Source: Siccirubricoccus deserti (GTDB taxonomy: Bacteria; Pseudomonadota; Alphaproteobacteria; Acetobacterales; Acetobacteraceae). From it: a stretch of DNA of 64,000 nt. This document shows, piece by piece, positions 18,335 to 27,865 of the stretch; position 1 is the stretch's first letter, and each line of letters starts with the position of its first letter. The stretch covers positions 59,634 through 123,633 of the forward strand of contig NZ_JACOMF010000013.1 in NCBI RefSeq assembly GCF_014283215.1, read 5' to 3'. Made by a program: the position numbers and the translations under genes. The notes beneath the pieces are model-generated. The model was given only the letters and a program-made list of their open reading frames with translations. It did not search any database and had not been told where the DNA came from.

Positions 18335-19534
18335 ATGGCAGTGGAGCAGGCGGCGGGGCCAGCACGGGGCCGGACCCTGGTGCGCAACATCGGCCTGCTG
18401 CTCTCGGGCGACCTCGGCGCGCCGGTGCTGGAGGCCGATGCGCTGCTGATCGAGGACGGCCGGATCGCCGCCATCGGTCGCTCCGCCGAGCTCGCCGGCC
18501 ACGGCCCCGCCCACAGCGTGATCGACGCGCATGGAAGCGCCGTCTCGCCCGGGCTGGTCGACAGCCATGTGCATCCGGTGATCGGCGACTGGACCCCGCG
18601 GCAGAACCAGATCGGCTGGATCGAGAGCTGCCTCAACGGCGGGGTGACGACAATGATCTCGGCCGGCGAGGTGCATCTGCCCGGACGCCCGAAGGACATC
18701 ATCGGCCTCAAGGCGCTGGCCATCACCGCGCAACGCGCCTTCCTCAACGCCCGCCCCGCCGGGGTGAAGGTGCTGGCCGGGGCACCGGTACTGGAACAGG
18801 GCATGGTCGAGAGCGATTTCGCCGAGCTTGCCGCCGCCGGCGTCACCTTGCTGGGCGAGGTCGGGCTCGGCAGCGTCAAGACCGGCTATGAGGCGCAGCG
18901 GATGGTCGCCTGGGCCCGCAGGCATGGCATCCAGAGCACCATCCACACCGGCGGCCCCAGCATTCCCGGCAGTGGGCTGATCGACAAGGATACGGTGCTG
19001 GAAGCCGACGCCGACGTCATCGGCCACATCAACGGCGGCCACACCGCGCTGTCCGAGGCCCATGTCTGCGAACTCTGCGAGCGCAGCAGCCGTGCCATCG
19101 AGATCGTCCACAACGGCAACGAGCGTGTCGCCATCGCCGCGGCGCAGGCGGCGCGCGACCTCGGCCAGCTGCATCGCGTCATCCTCGGCACCGACAGCCC
19201 GGCCGGCTCCGGCGTGCAGCCGCTTGGCATCCTTCGGCTGATCTCGCTGCTCGCTTCGCTCGGCCGCATCCCGGCGGCGCAGGCGATCGCGCTGGCGACC
19301 GGCAACACCGCCCGAATCCGCGGGCTGGATGCCGGGCTGATCGAGGTGGGGCGCGCGGCGGATCTGGTGTTCCTCGACCGTGCCCAGCACACGGCGGGGC
19401 GCGACCTGCTGCACAGCATCGAGCTCGGCGACATCCCCGGCATTGGCGGGGTGATGATCGATGGCGCGATGCGTTGCGGCCGCAGCCGCAACACGCCACC
19501 GGCGGAGCGGGTGCCGGAAGTGCTCGGCCACTGA
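18335..19534 (+). CDS. ena: enamidase homologue (amidohydrolase superfamily)
   Basis: This 399-residue metal-dependent amidohydrolase is predicted to open 1,4,5,6-tetrahydro-6-oxonicotinate to 2-formylglutarate plus ammonia. Blocks shared with E. barkeri enamidase, as I recall it, include RNIGLLLSGD at the N-terminus, DSHVHPVIGDWTPRQ (metal histidines), GGVTTMISAGEVHLPGRPKD, NARPAGVKV, GEVGLGSVK, HTGGPSIPGSG, HINGGHTA, and the C-terminal SRNTPPAERV. Overall length matches. The ATG follows GGAGGG. It is divergent from the hydroxylase/reductase operon, so the three consecutive steps of the pathway flank one control region. Substrate is inferred from homology and context. Confidence 0.82.
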   Translation: MAVEQAAGPARGRTLVRNIGLLLSGDLGAPVLEADALLIEDGRIAAIGRSAELAGHGPAHSVIDAHGSAVSPGLVDSHVHPVIGDWTPRQNQIGWIESCLNGGVTTMISAGEVHLPGRPKDIIGLKALAITAQRAFLNARPAGVKVLAGAPVLEQGMVESDFAELAAAGVTLLGEVGLGSVKTGYEAQRMVAWARRHGIQSTIHTGGPSIPGSGLIDKDTVLEADADVIGHINGGHTALSEAHVCELCERSSRAIEIVHNGNERVAIAAAQAARDLGQLHRVILGTDSPAGSGVQPLGILRLISLLASLGRIPAAQAIALATGNTARIRGLDAGLIEVGRAADLVFLDRAQHTAGRDLLHSIELGDIPGIGGVMIDGAMRCGRSRNTPPAERVPEVLGH

Positions 19535-20559
19535 GCCCGGAGCCTGTCACCCCAGGCTGGGGCCGCGGCATCCGCAACGGGTTGCTGCTCGGCGCCTGCG
19601 TGCTGCTGGCCGCGGTGGCGCTGAACCACGACGACCTGGCCGCGCTGCGCCGTATGCTGGCCGAGGCGCCCTTCGCGGTGGCGATCTCCATCGCCGTGCA
19701 CCTGCCGCAGATCCTGCTGACCGCGCTCGCCTGGCGTGCCCTGCTGCCGCCGGCGGAACGGCCGTCGCTCGGCGCCATGGCGCTGCTGCGCTGGTACCGG
19801 GAATCGGCCAATGCGCTGCTGCCGGCCGGCGCGCTGGTCGGCCAGGCCGCCGCGGCAAGGCTGCTGGCGCGGCGTGGCGTCGCCGGCGACAGGGCAGGGG
19901 CCACGGCAACGGTCGATCTGACCCTGGAGGGCATCTCGCAGCTGTTCTTCACCCTGGCCGGGGTGGCGCTACTGCTGGCAGGGGGGGATGGCGCCGGGCT
20001 GCTCGGCTTCGCCGCGGCCGGATTCGGCATCGCCCTCGGCGGCGCGGCGGCGATGGTGCTGGTGCAGCGCCGGCTGCCGCTGAAGCTGCTGGAGCGTGGC
20101 CTTGCCCGGCTGGCACGGCGCTGGCCGGCGCTGCGGCCGGGCTGGATCGGCGAATTGCAGGTGGCGATCCTCGCCCTGCACGCGGACTGGCCGCGGCTGG
20201 TCCTTGCCTGCCTTTGGCACAGCGCCGCATGGGTGCTGGGCGCGGTGGAGATTGCCGGGGTGCTCTGGCTGCTTGGCCATGACGTGACCCTGGCCGAGGC
20301 GCTGGTGATCGAGAGCCTGGCGCAGGCCCTGCGCAATGCCGGCTTCATGCTGCCAGGGGCGCTGGCGGTGCAGGAAGGCGCCATCATCGGCGCCGCCGCG
20401 CTGGTCGGCGTGCCGCCCGGCCTGGCGCTGGCGGTGGCGCTCGTCCGCCGGGCGCGGGAGGTGGTGATCAGCCTGCCTGGCCTTATCGCTTGGCAGCGGG
20501 CCGAACTCCGGCCTATGCGGTCGGTGGCAGGGGGCGGCACCGCCCCGGGGGACGGGTGA
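19474..20559 (+). CDS. HpnL-like membrane protein (LPG_synthase_TM family)
   Basis: This polytopic inner-membrane protein of up to 361 residues belongs to the lysylphosphatidylglycerol-synthase TM (PF03706) group, which includes the hopanoid-associated HpnL. About eight hydrophobic segments are visible. RWYRESANALLPAGALVGQA near residue 105 and ESLAQALRNAGFMLPGALAV and QEGAIIGAAALVG near 280-305 are the conserved family blocks. The start is uncertain: the TTG at 19474 would overlap the enamidase gene by 61 nt, while a TTG at 19579 begins just before the first membrane segment. The stop abuts the ATG of the radical SAM gene (TGAATG), so the two are likely coupled. Lipid flipping is a family-level guess. 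Confidence 0.75.
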   Translation: MRPQPQHATGGAGAGSARPLSPEPVTPGWGRGIRNGLLLGACVLLAAVALNHDDLAALRRMLAEAPFAVAISIAVHLPQILLTALAWRALLPPAERPSLGAMALLRWYRESANALLPAGALVGQAAAARLLARRGVAGDRAGATATVDLTLEGISQLFFTLAGVALLLAGGDGAGLLGFAAAGFGIALGGAAAMVLVQRRLPLKLLERGLARLARRWPALRPGWIGELQVAILALHADWPRLVLACLWHSAAWVLGAVEIAGVLWLLGHDVTLAEALVIESLAQALRNAGFMLPGALAVQEGAIIGAAALVGVPPGLALAVALVRRAREVVISLPGLIAWQRAELRPMRSVAGGGTAPGDG

Positions 20560-21666
20560 ATGGCGAGTGTCGGTGGGGTGATGGATCTGCTGCGGCTGGT
20601 GCCGAGTGGCGGCCCGGCGATCTGCAACGTATCCGTGACGAATCTGTGCAACGCCACCTGCGACTTCTGCAATTTCGCCCACGACAAGGGCTTCGTCACC
20701 GACCGCCGCACCCTGGATGCCAGCCGCTTCGCCGAGGGGCTGACGCTGCTGAAGGCGCAGGCCGGCGTCCGCTTCGTCACCTTCATGGGTGGCGAGCCGC
20801 TGCTGCACCCGAAGATCGTCGAGATGGTGCGCACCGCGACCGGGATGGGCGTGCAGCCGACCATGGTGACCAATGGCTGGCTGCTGCCGCCGAAGGTGGA
20901 TGCGCTGGCCGACGCCGGCATCACCACGCTGTTCATCTCGATCGATGCGCCGGAGGCCGCGACGCATGAGAAGAACCGCGGGCTGCGTGGCGTCTGCGCC
21001 CGCATCGCCGAGGCCAATGCGAAACTGGTGGCGCGTGAGGTGACGCCGATCGCCTCGGTCGCGATGACCCGGCTGGTCACCGACTACCGGGCGCTGGCAC
21101 GCTTCGTGAAGGCGCTGGGCTTCGCCGCCATCACCTTCAGCTACCCGCGCAAGGCGCCGCTCGGCTCCTCCTCCCTGGTGTGGTCGGAGGACAGCGAGCT
21201 GGTCGACATGTCGCCGCGGGAGCTGCTGGCGGCCTTCGATGCGGCGGAGACGGCGCGGGAGATCATCCCGGTGCACAACCCCCGCGAGGGCATCGCCGAC
21301 ATGCGACGCCGCCTGACCGGAGAGGGCGAGCGCTTCGTCTGCCATGCCGGCTACAAGTATTTCTACCTGGACTGGAACTACGATCTCTGGCGTTGCGAGG
21401 ATTGGGCCTCGCCACTCTCCTCGCTGTGGGATTTCACCCGGGAGAAGATGATGCGCGACGGTTGCCAGGCCTGCACCACGGATTGCTATCGCGACGCCAG
21501 CATCATGCTGCAGTTTTCGGTTGCCATCGGCGATGCCTTCGCCCGGCTGAAGGAAGGCCGGCCCGTTGCCGCCTTCCGGGCAATTGCCGACCGCCGCAAC
21601 GCTGGCTCGATCGGCGCCGTCATCGGCCATGGCCGCCGGCTGACACGCCTGGCCGGAGCGGGCTGA
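20560..21666 (+). CDS. radical SAM protein with SPASM-like C-terminal cysteines
   Basis: This 368-residue radical SAM enzyme has the cluster motif CNATCDFC (CxxxCxxC) near residue 28, GGEP-like FMGGEPLLHP near 80, and a TIM-barrel core. The C-terminal part has further cysteines: FVCHAGYKYF, LWRCEDW and GCQACTTDCYRD, arranged like an auxiliary FeS-cluster domain. It is not the usual HpnH sequence although it follows an HpnL-like gene. The product and substrate are unknown; options are modification of a lipid carried by the upstream membrane protein, or of a small peptide or heterocycle. The start is immediately after the previous stop. Confidence 0.82.
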   Translation: MASVGGVMDLLRLVPSGGPAICNVSVTNLCNATCDFCNFAHDKGFVTDRRTLDASRFAEGLTLLKAQAGVRFVTFMGGEPLLHPKIVEMVRTATGMGVQPTMVTNGWLLPPKVDALADAGITTLFISIDAPEAATHEKNRGLRGVCARIAEANAKLVAREVTPIASVAMTRLVTDYRALARFVKALGFAAITFSYPRKAPLGSSSLVWSEDSELVDMSPRELLAAFDAAETAREIIPVHNPREGIADMRRRLTGEGERFVCHAGYKYFYLDWNYDLWRCEDWASPLSSLWDFTREKMMRDGCQACTTDCYRDASIMLQFSVAIGDAFARLKEGRPVAAFRAIADRRNAGSIGAVIGHGRRLTRLAGAG

Positions 21667-21670
21667 GCCG

Positions 21671-22255
21671 ATGCCCGCGATGATCCGCAAGCTGGTGACG
21701 GTCCTTGACGAGACCCGGCAGGAGATGGGCCGCCCGGTGACGCCTGCGATCCGCCGCGCCGCTGTCTGCGCGGTCATCGCCAATCCCTTCGCGGGGCACT
21801 ACGCCGAAGATCTGTCGGAGCTGGTGGCGCAGGGCGAGGAGCTGGGTGCGTTGCTGGCTGCCCAGGCGCTGGCCGCACTCGGCATTCCCGGCGAGGCGGT
21901 GCACAGCTTCGGCAAGGCGGCGGTGGTGGGCGAGGCCGGGGAGCTGGAGCATGCCGCGGCGCTACTGCATCCGAAGATGGGCGCACCCGTACGGGCAGCG
22001 CTGGGGAAGGGGCCGGCGCTGATCCCCTCGGCCAAGAAATCCGGCGGACCGGGCACCGCCATCGACGTGCCGCTCGGCCACAAGGACGCCGCCTTCGTGC
22101 GCAGCCATTTCGACGCGATGGAAGTACGGGTACCGGACGCGCCGCGCGCCGGCGAGATCCTGGTCTGCCTCGCGCTCACCAGCGGCGGCAGGCCGCTGCC
22201 GCGCATCGGCGGGCTGACGGTGGACGGGATCGAGGGGCGCGACGGGCTGCGCTGA
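21671..22255 (+). CDS. amino acid synthesis (AA_synth, DUF1185) family protein
   Basis: This 194-residue protein of the PF06684 family carries the typical N-terminal KLVTVLDETRQEMGRPV and the central AVIANPFAGHYAEDL, SFGKAAVVGEAGELEHA and HPKMGAPVRAALGKG blocks. Despite the family name, no reaction is established to my knowledge; structures exist for homologues. It starts 5 nt after the radical SAM stop (a second ATG at 21680 is also possible) and ends the enamidase/HpnL/radical SAM group, just before the Liv transporter genes. Members of this family often sit in catabolic islands with binding proteins, which suits this setting. Confidence 0.85.
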   Translation: MPAMIRKLVTVLDETRQEMGRPVTPAIRRAAVCAVIANPFAGHYAEDLSELVAQGEELGALLAAQALAALGIPGEAVHSFGKAAVVGEAGELEHAAALLHPKMGAPVRAALGKGPALIPSAKKSGGPGTAIDVPLGHKDAAFVRSHFDAMEVRVPDAPRAGEILVCLALTSGGRPLPRIGGLTVDGIEGRDGLR

Positions 22256-22368
22256 CCGCAGTGCTGCCGACGGTTCGGCTTCATTCGGTGTCTCTGTCAC
22301 ACACGGGTAACAGCGCCGCCCCGGGAGGCTATCCACCGCGGAGAATGCGTGGAATTCACCTGGGACGG

Positions 22369-22387
22369 CCTTGCATCCGTCGCAAGG
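22369..22387. promoter_or_regulatory. inverted repeat in the leader of the second Liv operon
   Basis: CCTTGC-N7-GCAAGG is a perfect 6-bp dyad, and a third CCTTGC copy occurs at 22398-22403. It sits in the 194-bp gap before livG, the largest gap in the 18335-31011 gene string, so it may be an operator or part of a promoter. No factor is assigned. Confidence 0.35.
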
Positions 22388-22449
22388 TCCGGCCATACCT
22401 TGCTGAAATAATGGCTGTTTACCGCCACCAACAGGGGAGAGCGATCCGG

Positions 22450-23224
22450 GTGTCCGACACCATCCTGGAAACCGAAGGGCTGACCAAGGAATTCCGGGGT
22501 TTCGTCGCGGTCAGCGACGTCACCCTGAAGATCCGCCGCGGCAGCATCCATGGGCTGATCGGCCCGAACGGCGCCGGCAAGACCACCTGCTTCAACCTCC
22601 TCACCAAATTCCTGCCGCCCACCCGCGGCAGCATCCGCTACGACGGCCGCGACATCACCGGCATGAAGCCGGCCGAGGTCGCGCGTCTCGGCTTGGTGCG
22701 CAGCTTCCAGATCTCGGCGGTGTTCCCGCACCTTTCGGTGCTGGAGAATGTGCGGGTGGCGCTGCAGCGGCAGCGTGGCGGCAGCTTCGATTTCTGGCGC
22801 TCCGATTCGCTGCTCCGGCAATATGACGACCGGGCGATGGCGCTACTGGATGATGTCGGCCTCACTGGCTATTCGGCGCTGACCGCGGGCGAACTGCCCT
22901 ATGGCCGCAAGCGGGCGCTGGAGATCGCCACCACGTTGGCGCTGGATCCCACCATGCTGCTGCTGGACGAACCCACCGCCGGCATGGCGCATGAGGATGT
23001 CGACCGCATCGTCGCGCTGGTGAAGCGCGTCTCGGCCGGCCGCACTGTGCTGCTGGTGGAGCACAACCTGAAGGTGGTCTCCGGCCTCTGCGACACCATT
23101 ACCGTGCTGGCGCGCGGCAGCGTGCTCGCGGAAGGCGACTACAACAGCGTGGCGCGCAACCCGGATGTCATCGCTGCCTATCTTGGCACCGAGGCCCATA
23201 CCGTGTCCGAGGGAGTGCCGGTGC

Positions 23225-23232
<8 letters not shown>
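22450..23232 (+). CDS. livG: Liv-type ABC transporter ATP-binding protein (LivG)
   Basis: This is the ATPase subunit of the second Liv system, 260 residues. It has Walker A GPNGAGKTTC, LivG-type signature ELPYGRKRALEIATTL, Walker B MLLLDEPTAGM and H-loop LVEHNLKVVSGL. I chose the GTG at 22450 (MSDTILETEGLTKEF) because GGGGAGA lies 9 nt upstream; the longer open frame back to 22261 has no family resemblance. It overlaps the following livF by 8 nt. The ATPases precede the binding proteins and permeases in this operon. Confidence 0.92.
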
Positions 23233-23965
<733 letters not shown>

Positions 23966-24007
23966 CCGCGCGCAGACGCGGGGCGCCAACAGGGAGGAAA
24001 GCTACCG

Positions 24008-25246
24008 ATGACGACTACGACCCGTAGGGCCGCACTGAAGGCTGCCGCGGCGCTGCCTGCCCTGGGCGGGTTGCCCTGGCGGAGCGCGAAGGCGCAGGCG
24101 GCGAATACCGTCAAGCTCGCGCTGCTGTGCGACTTCTCCGGCACCTACCGGGACGTGACCGGGCCGACCGAGCTGGCCTGCATCCGCCAGGCGGCGGCCG
24201 AGTTCGCCAACCGCGGCTTCAACGTCGAGGTGGTCTACGCCGACAACCAGAACAAGCCCGATGTCGGCTCCAACATCACCCGTACCTGGATCGACCGCGA
24301 CGGCGTGGATGTGGTGATCGACGGCGGCGCCTCCTCGGTGGCGCTGGCGGTGAACGACATCGTGCGGGAGAAGAACAAGGTCTTCCTCAACACCTCCTCG
24401 GCGACCTCGGACCTTACCGGCTCCAAATGCTCGCCGAACACGGTGCACTGGACTTACGACACCTGGATGCTGGCGCGCAGCACCGGCGGCGCCACGGTTA
24501 AGGCGGGCGGCGACAGCTGGTACTTCATCACCGCAGATTATGCCTTCGGCCATGCGCTGGAACGCGACACCGGCACCTTCGTCAAGGCGCAGGGCGGCAA
24601 GGTCCTGGGCGCGGCGCGCACGCCCTTCCCGGGCACCACCGACTTCAGCAGCTTCCTGCTGCAGGCTGCGGCGGCGCGGCCGAAGGTGATCGGCCTGGCC
24701 AACGCCGGCTCGGATACGGTGAACTGCATCAAGCAGGCCGCCGAATTCGGCCTGAACCGGCGCGGCATCCGCCTCGCCTCGCTGCTGATGTTCCTGCCGG
24801 ACGTGCATGCCATCGGGCTGGAGACGGCGCAGGGGCTGGTCTGCACCGAGACCTTCTACTGGGATCTCAACGACCGCACCCGCGCCTTCTCCGCCCGGGT
24901 CCGGCCGGAGATCGGCAACAACGCGCTCTGCATGAACCATGCGGGCGGCTATGCCGCAGCGGTGCATTACCTGAAGGTCGTGGCCGACATGGGCGCCACC
25001 GCCGCCAAGGCCTCGGGTGCCGAGACTGTCGCGCGGATGAAGGCGATGCCTTGCGACGACGACTGCTTCGGCCCCGGCCGCATCCGCGAGGACGGTCGCA
25101 AGCTGCACCCGGCCTACCTGTTCGAGGTGAAGAAGCCCGAGGAAAGCCGCGGTCCCTTCGACTACTACAAGCTGCTGCAGACCACGGCTGCGGAGGAAGC
25201 CTTCCGCCCGCTGGCCGAGGGCGGCTGCCAATTCGTCCGCAGCTAG
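24008..25246 (+). CDS. Liv-type substrate-binding protein, tandem paralogue 1 of 4
   Basis: This periplasmic type I binding protein has 412 residues. The N-terminus MTTTTRRAALKAAAALPALG has a twin-arginine-like signal, probably cleaved at AKAQ; the mature part begins NTVKLALLCDFSGTYRDVTG. Shared family blocks are EKNKVFLNTSSATSDLTG, CSPNTVHWTYDTWMLA, SWYFITADYAFGHALERD, PFPGTTDFSSFL and the C-terminal GGCQFVRS. Compared with the other three copies, the lobe-1 motif is DGGASSVALAV rather than D-P/L-PTSSV, and CDDDCFGPGRI replaces DDDAFGPG, so it is the most divergent at probable ligand-contacting positions. AGGGAGGAAA precedes the ATG. Confidence 0.88.
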   Translation: MTTTTRRAALKAAAALPALGGLPWRSAKAQAANTVKLALLCDFSGTYRDVTGPTELACIRQAAAEFANRGFNVEVVYADNQNKPDVGSNITRTWIDRDGVDVVIDGGASSVALAVNDIVREKNKVFLNTSSATSDLTGSKCSPNTVHWTYDTWMLARSTGGATVKAGGDSWYFITADYAFGHALERDTGTFVKAQGGKVLGAARTPFPGTTDFSSFLLQAAAARPKVIGLANAGSDTVNCIKQAAEFGLNRRGIRLASLLMFLPDVHAIGLETAQGLVCTETFYWDLNDRTRAFSARVRPEIGNNALCMNHAGGYAAAVHYLKVVADMGATAAKASGAETVARMKAMPCDDDCFGPGRIREDGRKLHPAYLFEVKKPEESRGPFDYYKLLQTTAAEEAFRPLAEGGCQFVRS

Positions 25247-25321
25247 CGGACGCACAAGGACGAACGTGGGCCGGGCGGCAGCGCCACGCCGGCCCCGAAC
25301 GCTGAAGCCGGAGATTCAGGG

Positions 25322-26551
25322 ATGGTAATGAACAGGAGAGCTCTGCTTGGGACTGGTGCCGCGGCGGCGGCTGTCACCACGCTGCCACGGCTGAGCCGGG
25401 CGCAGGCGGCGAATACCTACCGCATCGGGGTGCTTACCGACATGTCGGGCACCTACCGTGACAACACTGGGCCGACCTCGGTCATCTGCGTTCGCCAGGC
25501 GGTCGCCGAGTTCGCCAACCGTGGCATCAACATCGAGGTGATCGAAGCGGATCACCAGAACCGTCCGGATCTCGGCGTCAGCCTCGCGCGGCAGTGGTAC
25601 GACCAGGGCATCGATATGCTGCTCGACGTGCCGACCTCCTCGGTCGGGCTCGCGGTGCAGCAGGTGACGCGGGAGAAGAACAAGGCGGTGCTGCAGGTGG
25701 GCTCCGCCACCGCCGACCTCACCGGTCAGGCCTGCAGCCCGAACGCCGTCCATTGGGCCTATGACACCTACATGCTGGCGAAATCGACCGGCGCGGCGAT
25801 GGTGAAGGCAGGCGGCGACAGCTGGTACTTCATCACCGCCGACTACGCCTTCGGCCATGCGCTGGAACGCGACACCACGGCGCAGGTGAAGGCGAGCGGC
25901 GGGAAGGTGCTCGGCGCGGTGCGCACGCCCTTCCCGGGCACCACCGACTTTTCCTCCTTCCTGGTGCAGGCGATGGCGACGCGGCCGAAGATCATCGGCC
26001 TCGCCAATGCCGGGCTCGACACCATCAATTGCGTGAAGCAGGCGGCGGAGTTCGGGGTGACGCGGCGCGGCACACGGCTCGCCTGCATGCTGATGTTCAT
26101 CACCGACGTGCATTCCATCGGCCTGGAGCAGGGCGGTGGGCTGGTGCTGACCGAAAGCTTCTACTGGGACATGAACGACCGGACCCGGGCCTTCCTCAAC
26201 CGGGTGAAGCCGCGGTTGGCGAATGTCTACCCGAACTGCATCCATGCCGGGAATTATTCGGCGACGCTGCATGCGTTGAAGGCGGTCGCCGATATGGGCG
26301 TGCCCGCCGCGAAGGCCTCGGGCGCCGATCTCATCAGCCGCATGAAGGCGATGCCGACGGATGACGACGCCTTCGGCCCGGGCTCGATCCGCGCCGACGG
26401 GCGGAAGATCCACCCTTCCTTCCTCTTCGAGGTGAAGACGAAGGCGGAGAGCCGCGGCGCCTGGGACTACCTGAAGCTGCTGCAGACCACCTCGGCGGAG
26501 GAGGCCTTCCGGCCGCTCGCCGAGGGCAATTGCCCGCTGGTCCGGAGCTGA
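25322..26551 (+). CDS. Liv-type substrate-binding protein, tandem paralogue 2 of 4
   Basis: This binding protein has 409 residues, with signal MVMNRRALLGTGAAAAAVTT and probable cleavage at SRAQ. GGAG lies 8 nt upstream of the ATG; a second ATG six bases on is less well placed. Lobe motifs DVPTSSVGLAVQQVTREKNK, CSPNAVHWAYDTYMLAKSTG and SWYFITADYAFGHALERDTT match its neighbours. The tail ends GNCPLVRS where the other three have GGC, and a hinge segment reads VYPNCIHAGNYSATLHA. It lies 75 nt after copy 1. It probably uses the shared LivFGHM machinery with a different ligand range. Confidence 0.88.
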   Translation: MVMNRRALLGTGAAAAAVTTLPRLSRAQAANTYRIGVLTDMSGTYRDNTGPTSVICVRQAVAEFANRGINIEVIEADHQNRPDLGVSLARQWYDQGIDMLLDVPTSSVGLAVQQVTREKNKAVLQVGSATADLTGQACSPNAVHWAYDTYMLAKSTGAAMVKAGGDSWYFITADYAFGHALERDTTAQVKASGGKVLGAVRTPFPGTTDFSSFLVQAMATRPKIIGLANAGLDTINCVKQAAEFGVTRRGTRLACMLMFITDVHSIGLEQGGGLVLTESFYWDMNDRTRAFLNRVKPRLANVYPNCIHAGNYSATLHALKAVADMGVPAAKASGADLISRMKAMPTDDDAFGPGSIRADGRKIHPSFLFEVKTKAESRGAWDYLKLLQTTSAEEAFRPLAEGNCPLVRS

Positions 26552-26609
26552 GGCTGGAGGTCGCGGCGGGCGACGGGCGCCCGCCGCCGTTGCTGGAGGT
26601 AAGCCTTCG

Positions 26610-27839
26610 ATGAGTGCCACTCGCCGTAGCCTGCTTGCCGCATCGGTCGGCGCCACCCTGATGCCGGGGTTGCCGCGGCTGTCCCGAGCCCAGGCGGCGA
26701 ACACCATCCGGATCGGCGTGCTGAACGACCAGTCCGGCCCCTATCGCGACATCAGCGGGCCCTACGGCATCGAATGCACCCGCCAGGCGGTGGCCGAATT
26801 CGGCGACAAGGGCTTCGCGGTGGAGGTGATCACCGCCGACCACCAGAACAAGCCCGATGTCGGCGTGAACATCGCCCGGCAGTGGTATGACCAGGGTGTC
26901 GATCTCATCCTGGACGTGCCGACCAGCTCGGTCGGGCTCGCGGTGAACAATGTCGCGCGGGAGAAGAACAAGGCCTACATCAACACCGGCTCGGCGACCT
27001 CTGACCTCACCGGCGCGCAGTGCAGTCCGAACACGGTGCACTGGATGTACGACACCTACATGCTGGCGAAGTCGACCGGCGGCGCCATGGTGAAGGCGGG
27101 TGGCGACAGCTGGTTCTTCATCACCGCCGACTACGCCTTCGGCCATGCGCTGGAACGCGACACCGGCACCTTCGTCAAGGCGGCGGGCGGCCGGGTGCTG
27201 GGAGCGGTGCGCTATCCCTTCCCGGCGACCTCCGACTTCTCCTCCTTCCTGGTGCAGGCGCAGGCGTCGCGCGCCAAGGTGATCGGCCTGGCCAATGCTG
27301 GCGCCGACACCATCAACTCCATCAAGCAGGCGGCCGAGTTTGGCATCACCCGGCGCGGCACCAAGCTGGCGGCGTTGCTGATGTTCCTGCCGGATGTCCA
27401 CGCCCTTGGCCTGCAGACCGCGCAGGGGCTGGTGCTGACGGAAAGCTTCTACTGGGACCTGAACGACCGCACCCGTGCGGTCACCCAGCGGCTGCAGCCG
27501 CGGCTAAAGGATATGAAGCCGAACATGGCTTCCATCGCCAATTATTCGGCCGCGCTGCACTACCTGAAGGCGGTGGCCGACATGGGCATTGCGGCTTCCA
27601 AGGCCTCGGGGGTCGAGGTCGTCAACCGGATGAAGGCGCTGCCCTGCGATGACGATGCCTTCGGCCCGGGCCGGATCCGCGAGGACGGCCGCAAGCTTTG
27701 CCCCTCCTACCTGTTCGAGGTGAAGACGCCGGCCGAGAGCAAGGCGCCATGGGACTACTACAAGCTGATTCAGACGACCCCCGCCGAGGAAGCCTTCCGC
27801 CCGCTGAACGAAGGCGGCTGCTCCCTCGTGCGGAGCTAG
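26610..27839 (+). CDS. Liv-type substrate-binding protein, tandem paralogue 3 of 4
   Basis: This binding protein has 409 residues, with signal MSATRRSLLAASVGATLMPG and cleavage probably at SRAQ. GGAGGT is 9 nt before the ATG. Core blocks are DVPTSSVGLAVNNVAREKNK, CSPNTVHWMYDTYMLAKSTG, SWFFITADYAFGHALERDTG and YPFPATSDFSSFLVQAQ. It lacks the cysteine found in the NCIK/NCVK motif of the other copies (here NSIKQAAEFG), so a disulphide possible in the others may be absent. The gap to copy 2 is 58 nt. Confidence 0.88.
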   Translation: MSATRRSLLAASVGATLMPGLPRLSRAQAANTIRIGVLNDQSGPYRDISGPYGIECTRQAVAEFGDKGFAVEVITADHQNKPDVGVNIARQWYDQGVDLILDVPTSSVGLAVNNVAREKNKAYINTGSATSDLTGAQCSPNTVHWMYDTYMLAKSTGGAMVKAGGDSWFFITADYAFGHALERDTGTFVKAAGGRVLGAVRYPFPATSDFSSFLVQAQASRAKVIGLANAGADTINSIKQAAEFGITRRGTKLAALLMFLPDVHALGLQTAQGLVLTESFYWDLNDRTRAVTQRLQPRLKDMKPNMASIANYSAALHYLKAVADMGIAASKASGVEVVNRMKALPCDDDAFGPGRIREDGRKLCPSYLFEVKTPAESKAPWDYYKLIQTTPAEEAFRPLNEGGCSLVRS

Positions 27840-27865
27840 CACCGTAATCAGGGAGGGAGAATCAC

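Noticed and set aside
20560..21666. HpnH (hopanoid radical SAM) call
   Set aside because: The gene follows an HpnL-like protein, but the sequence around the CxxxCxxC site and the C-terminal cysteines do not fit HpnH as I know it.
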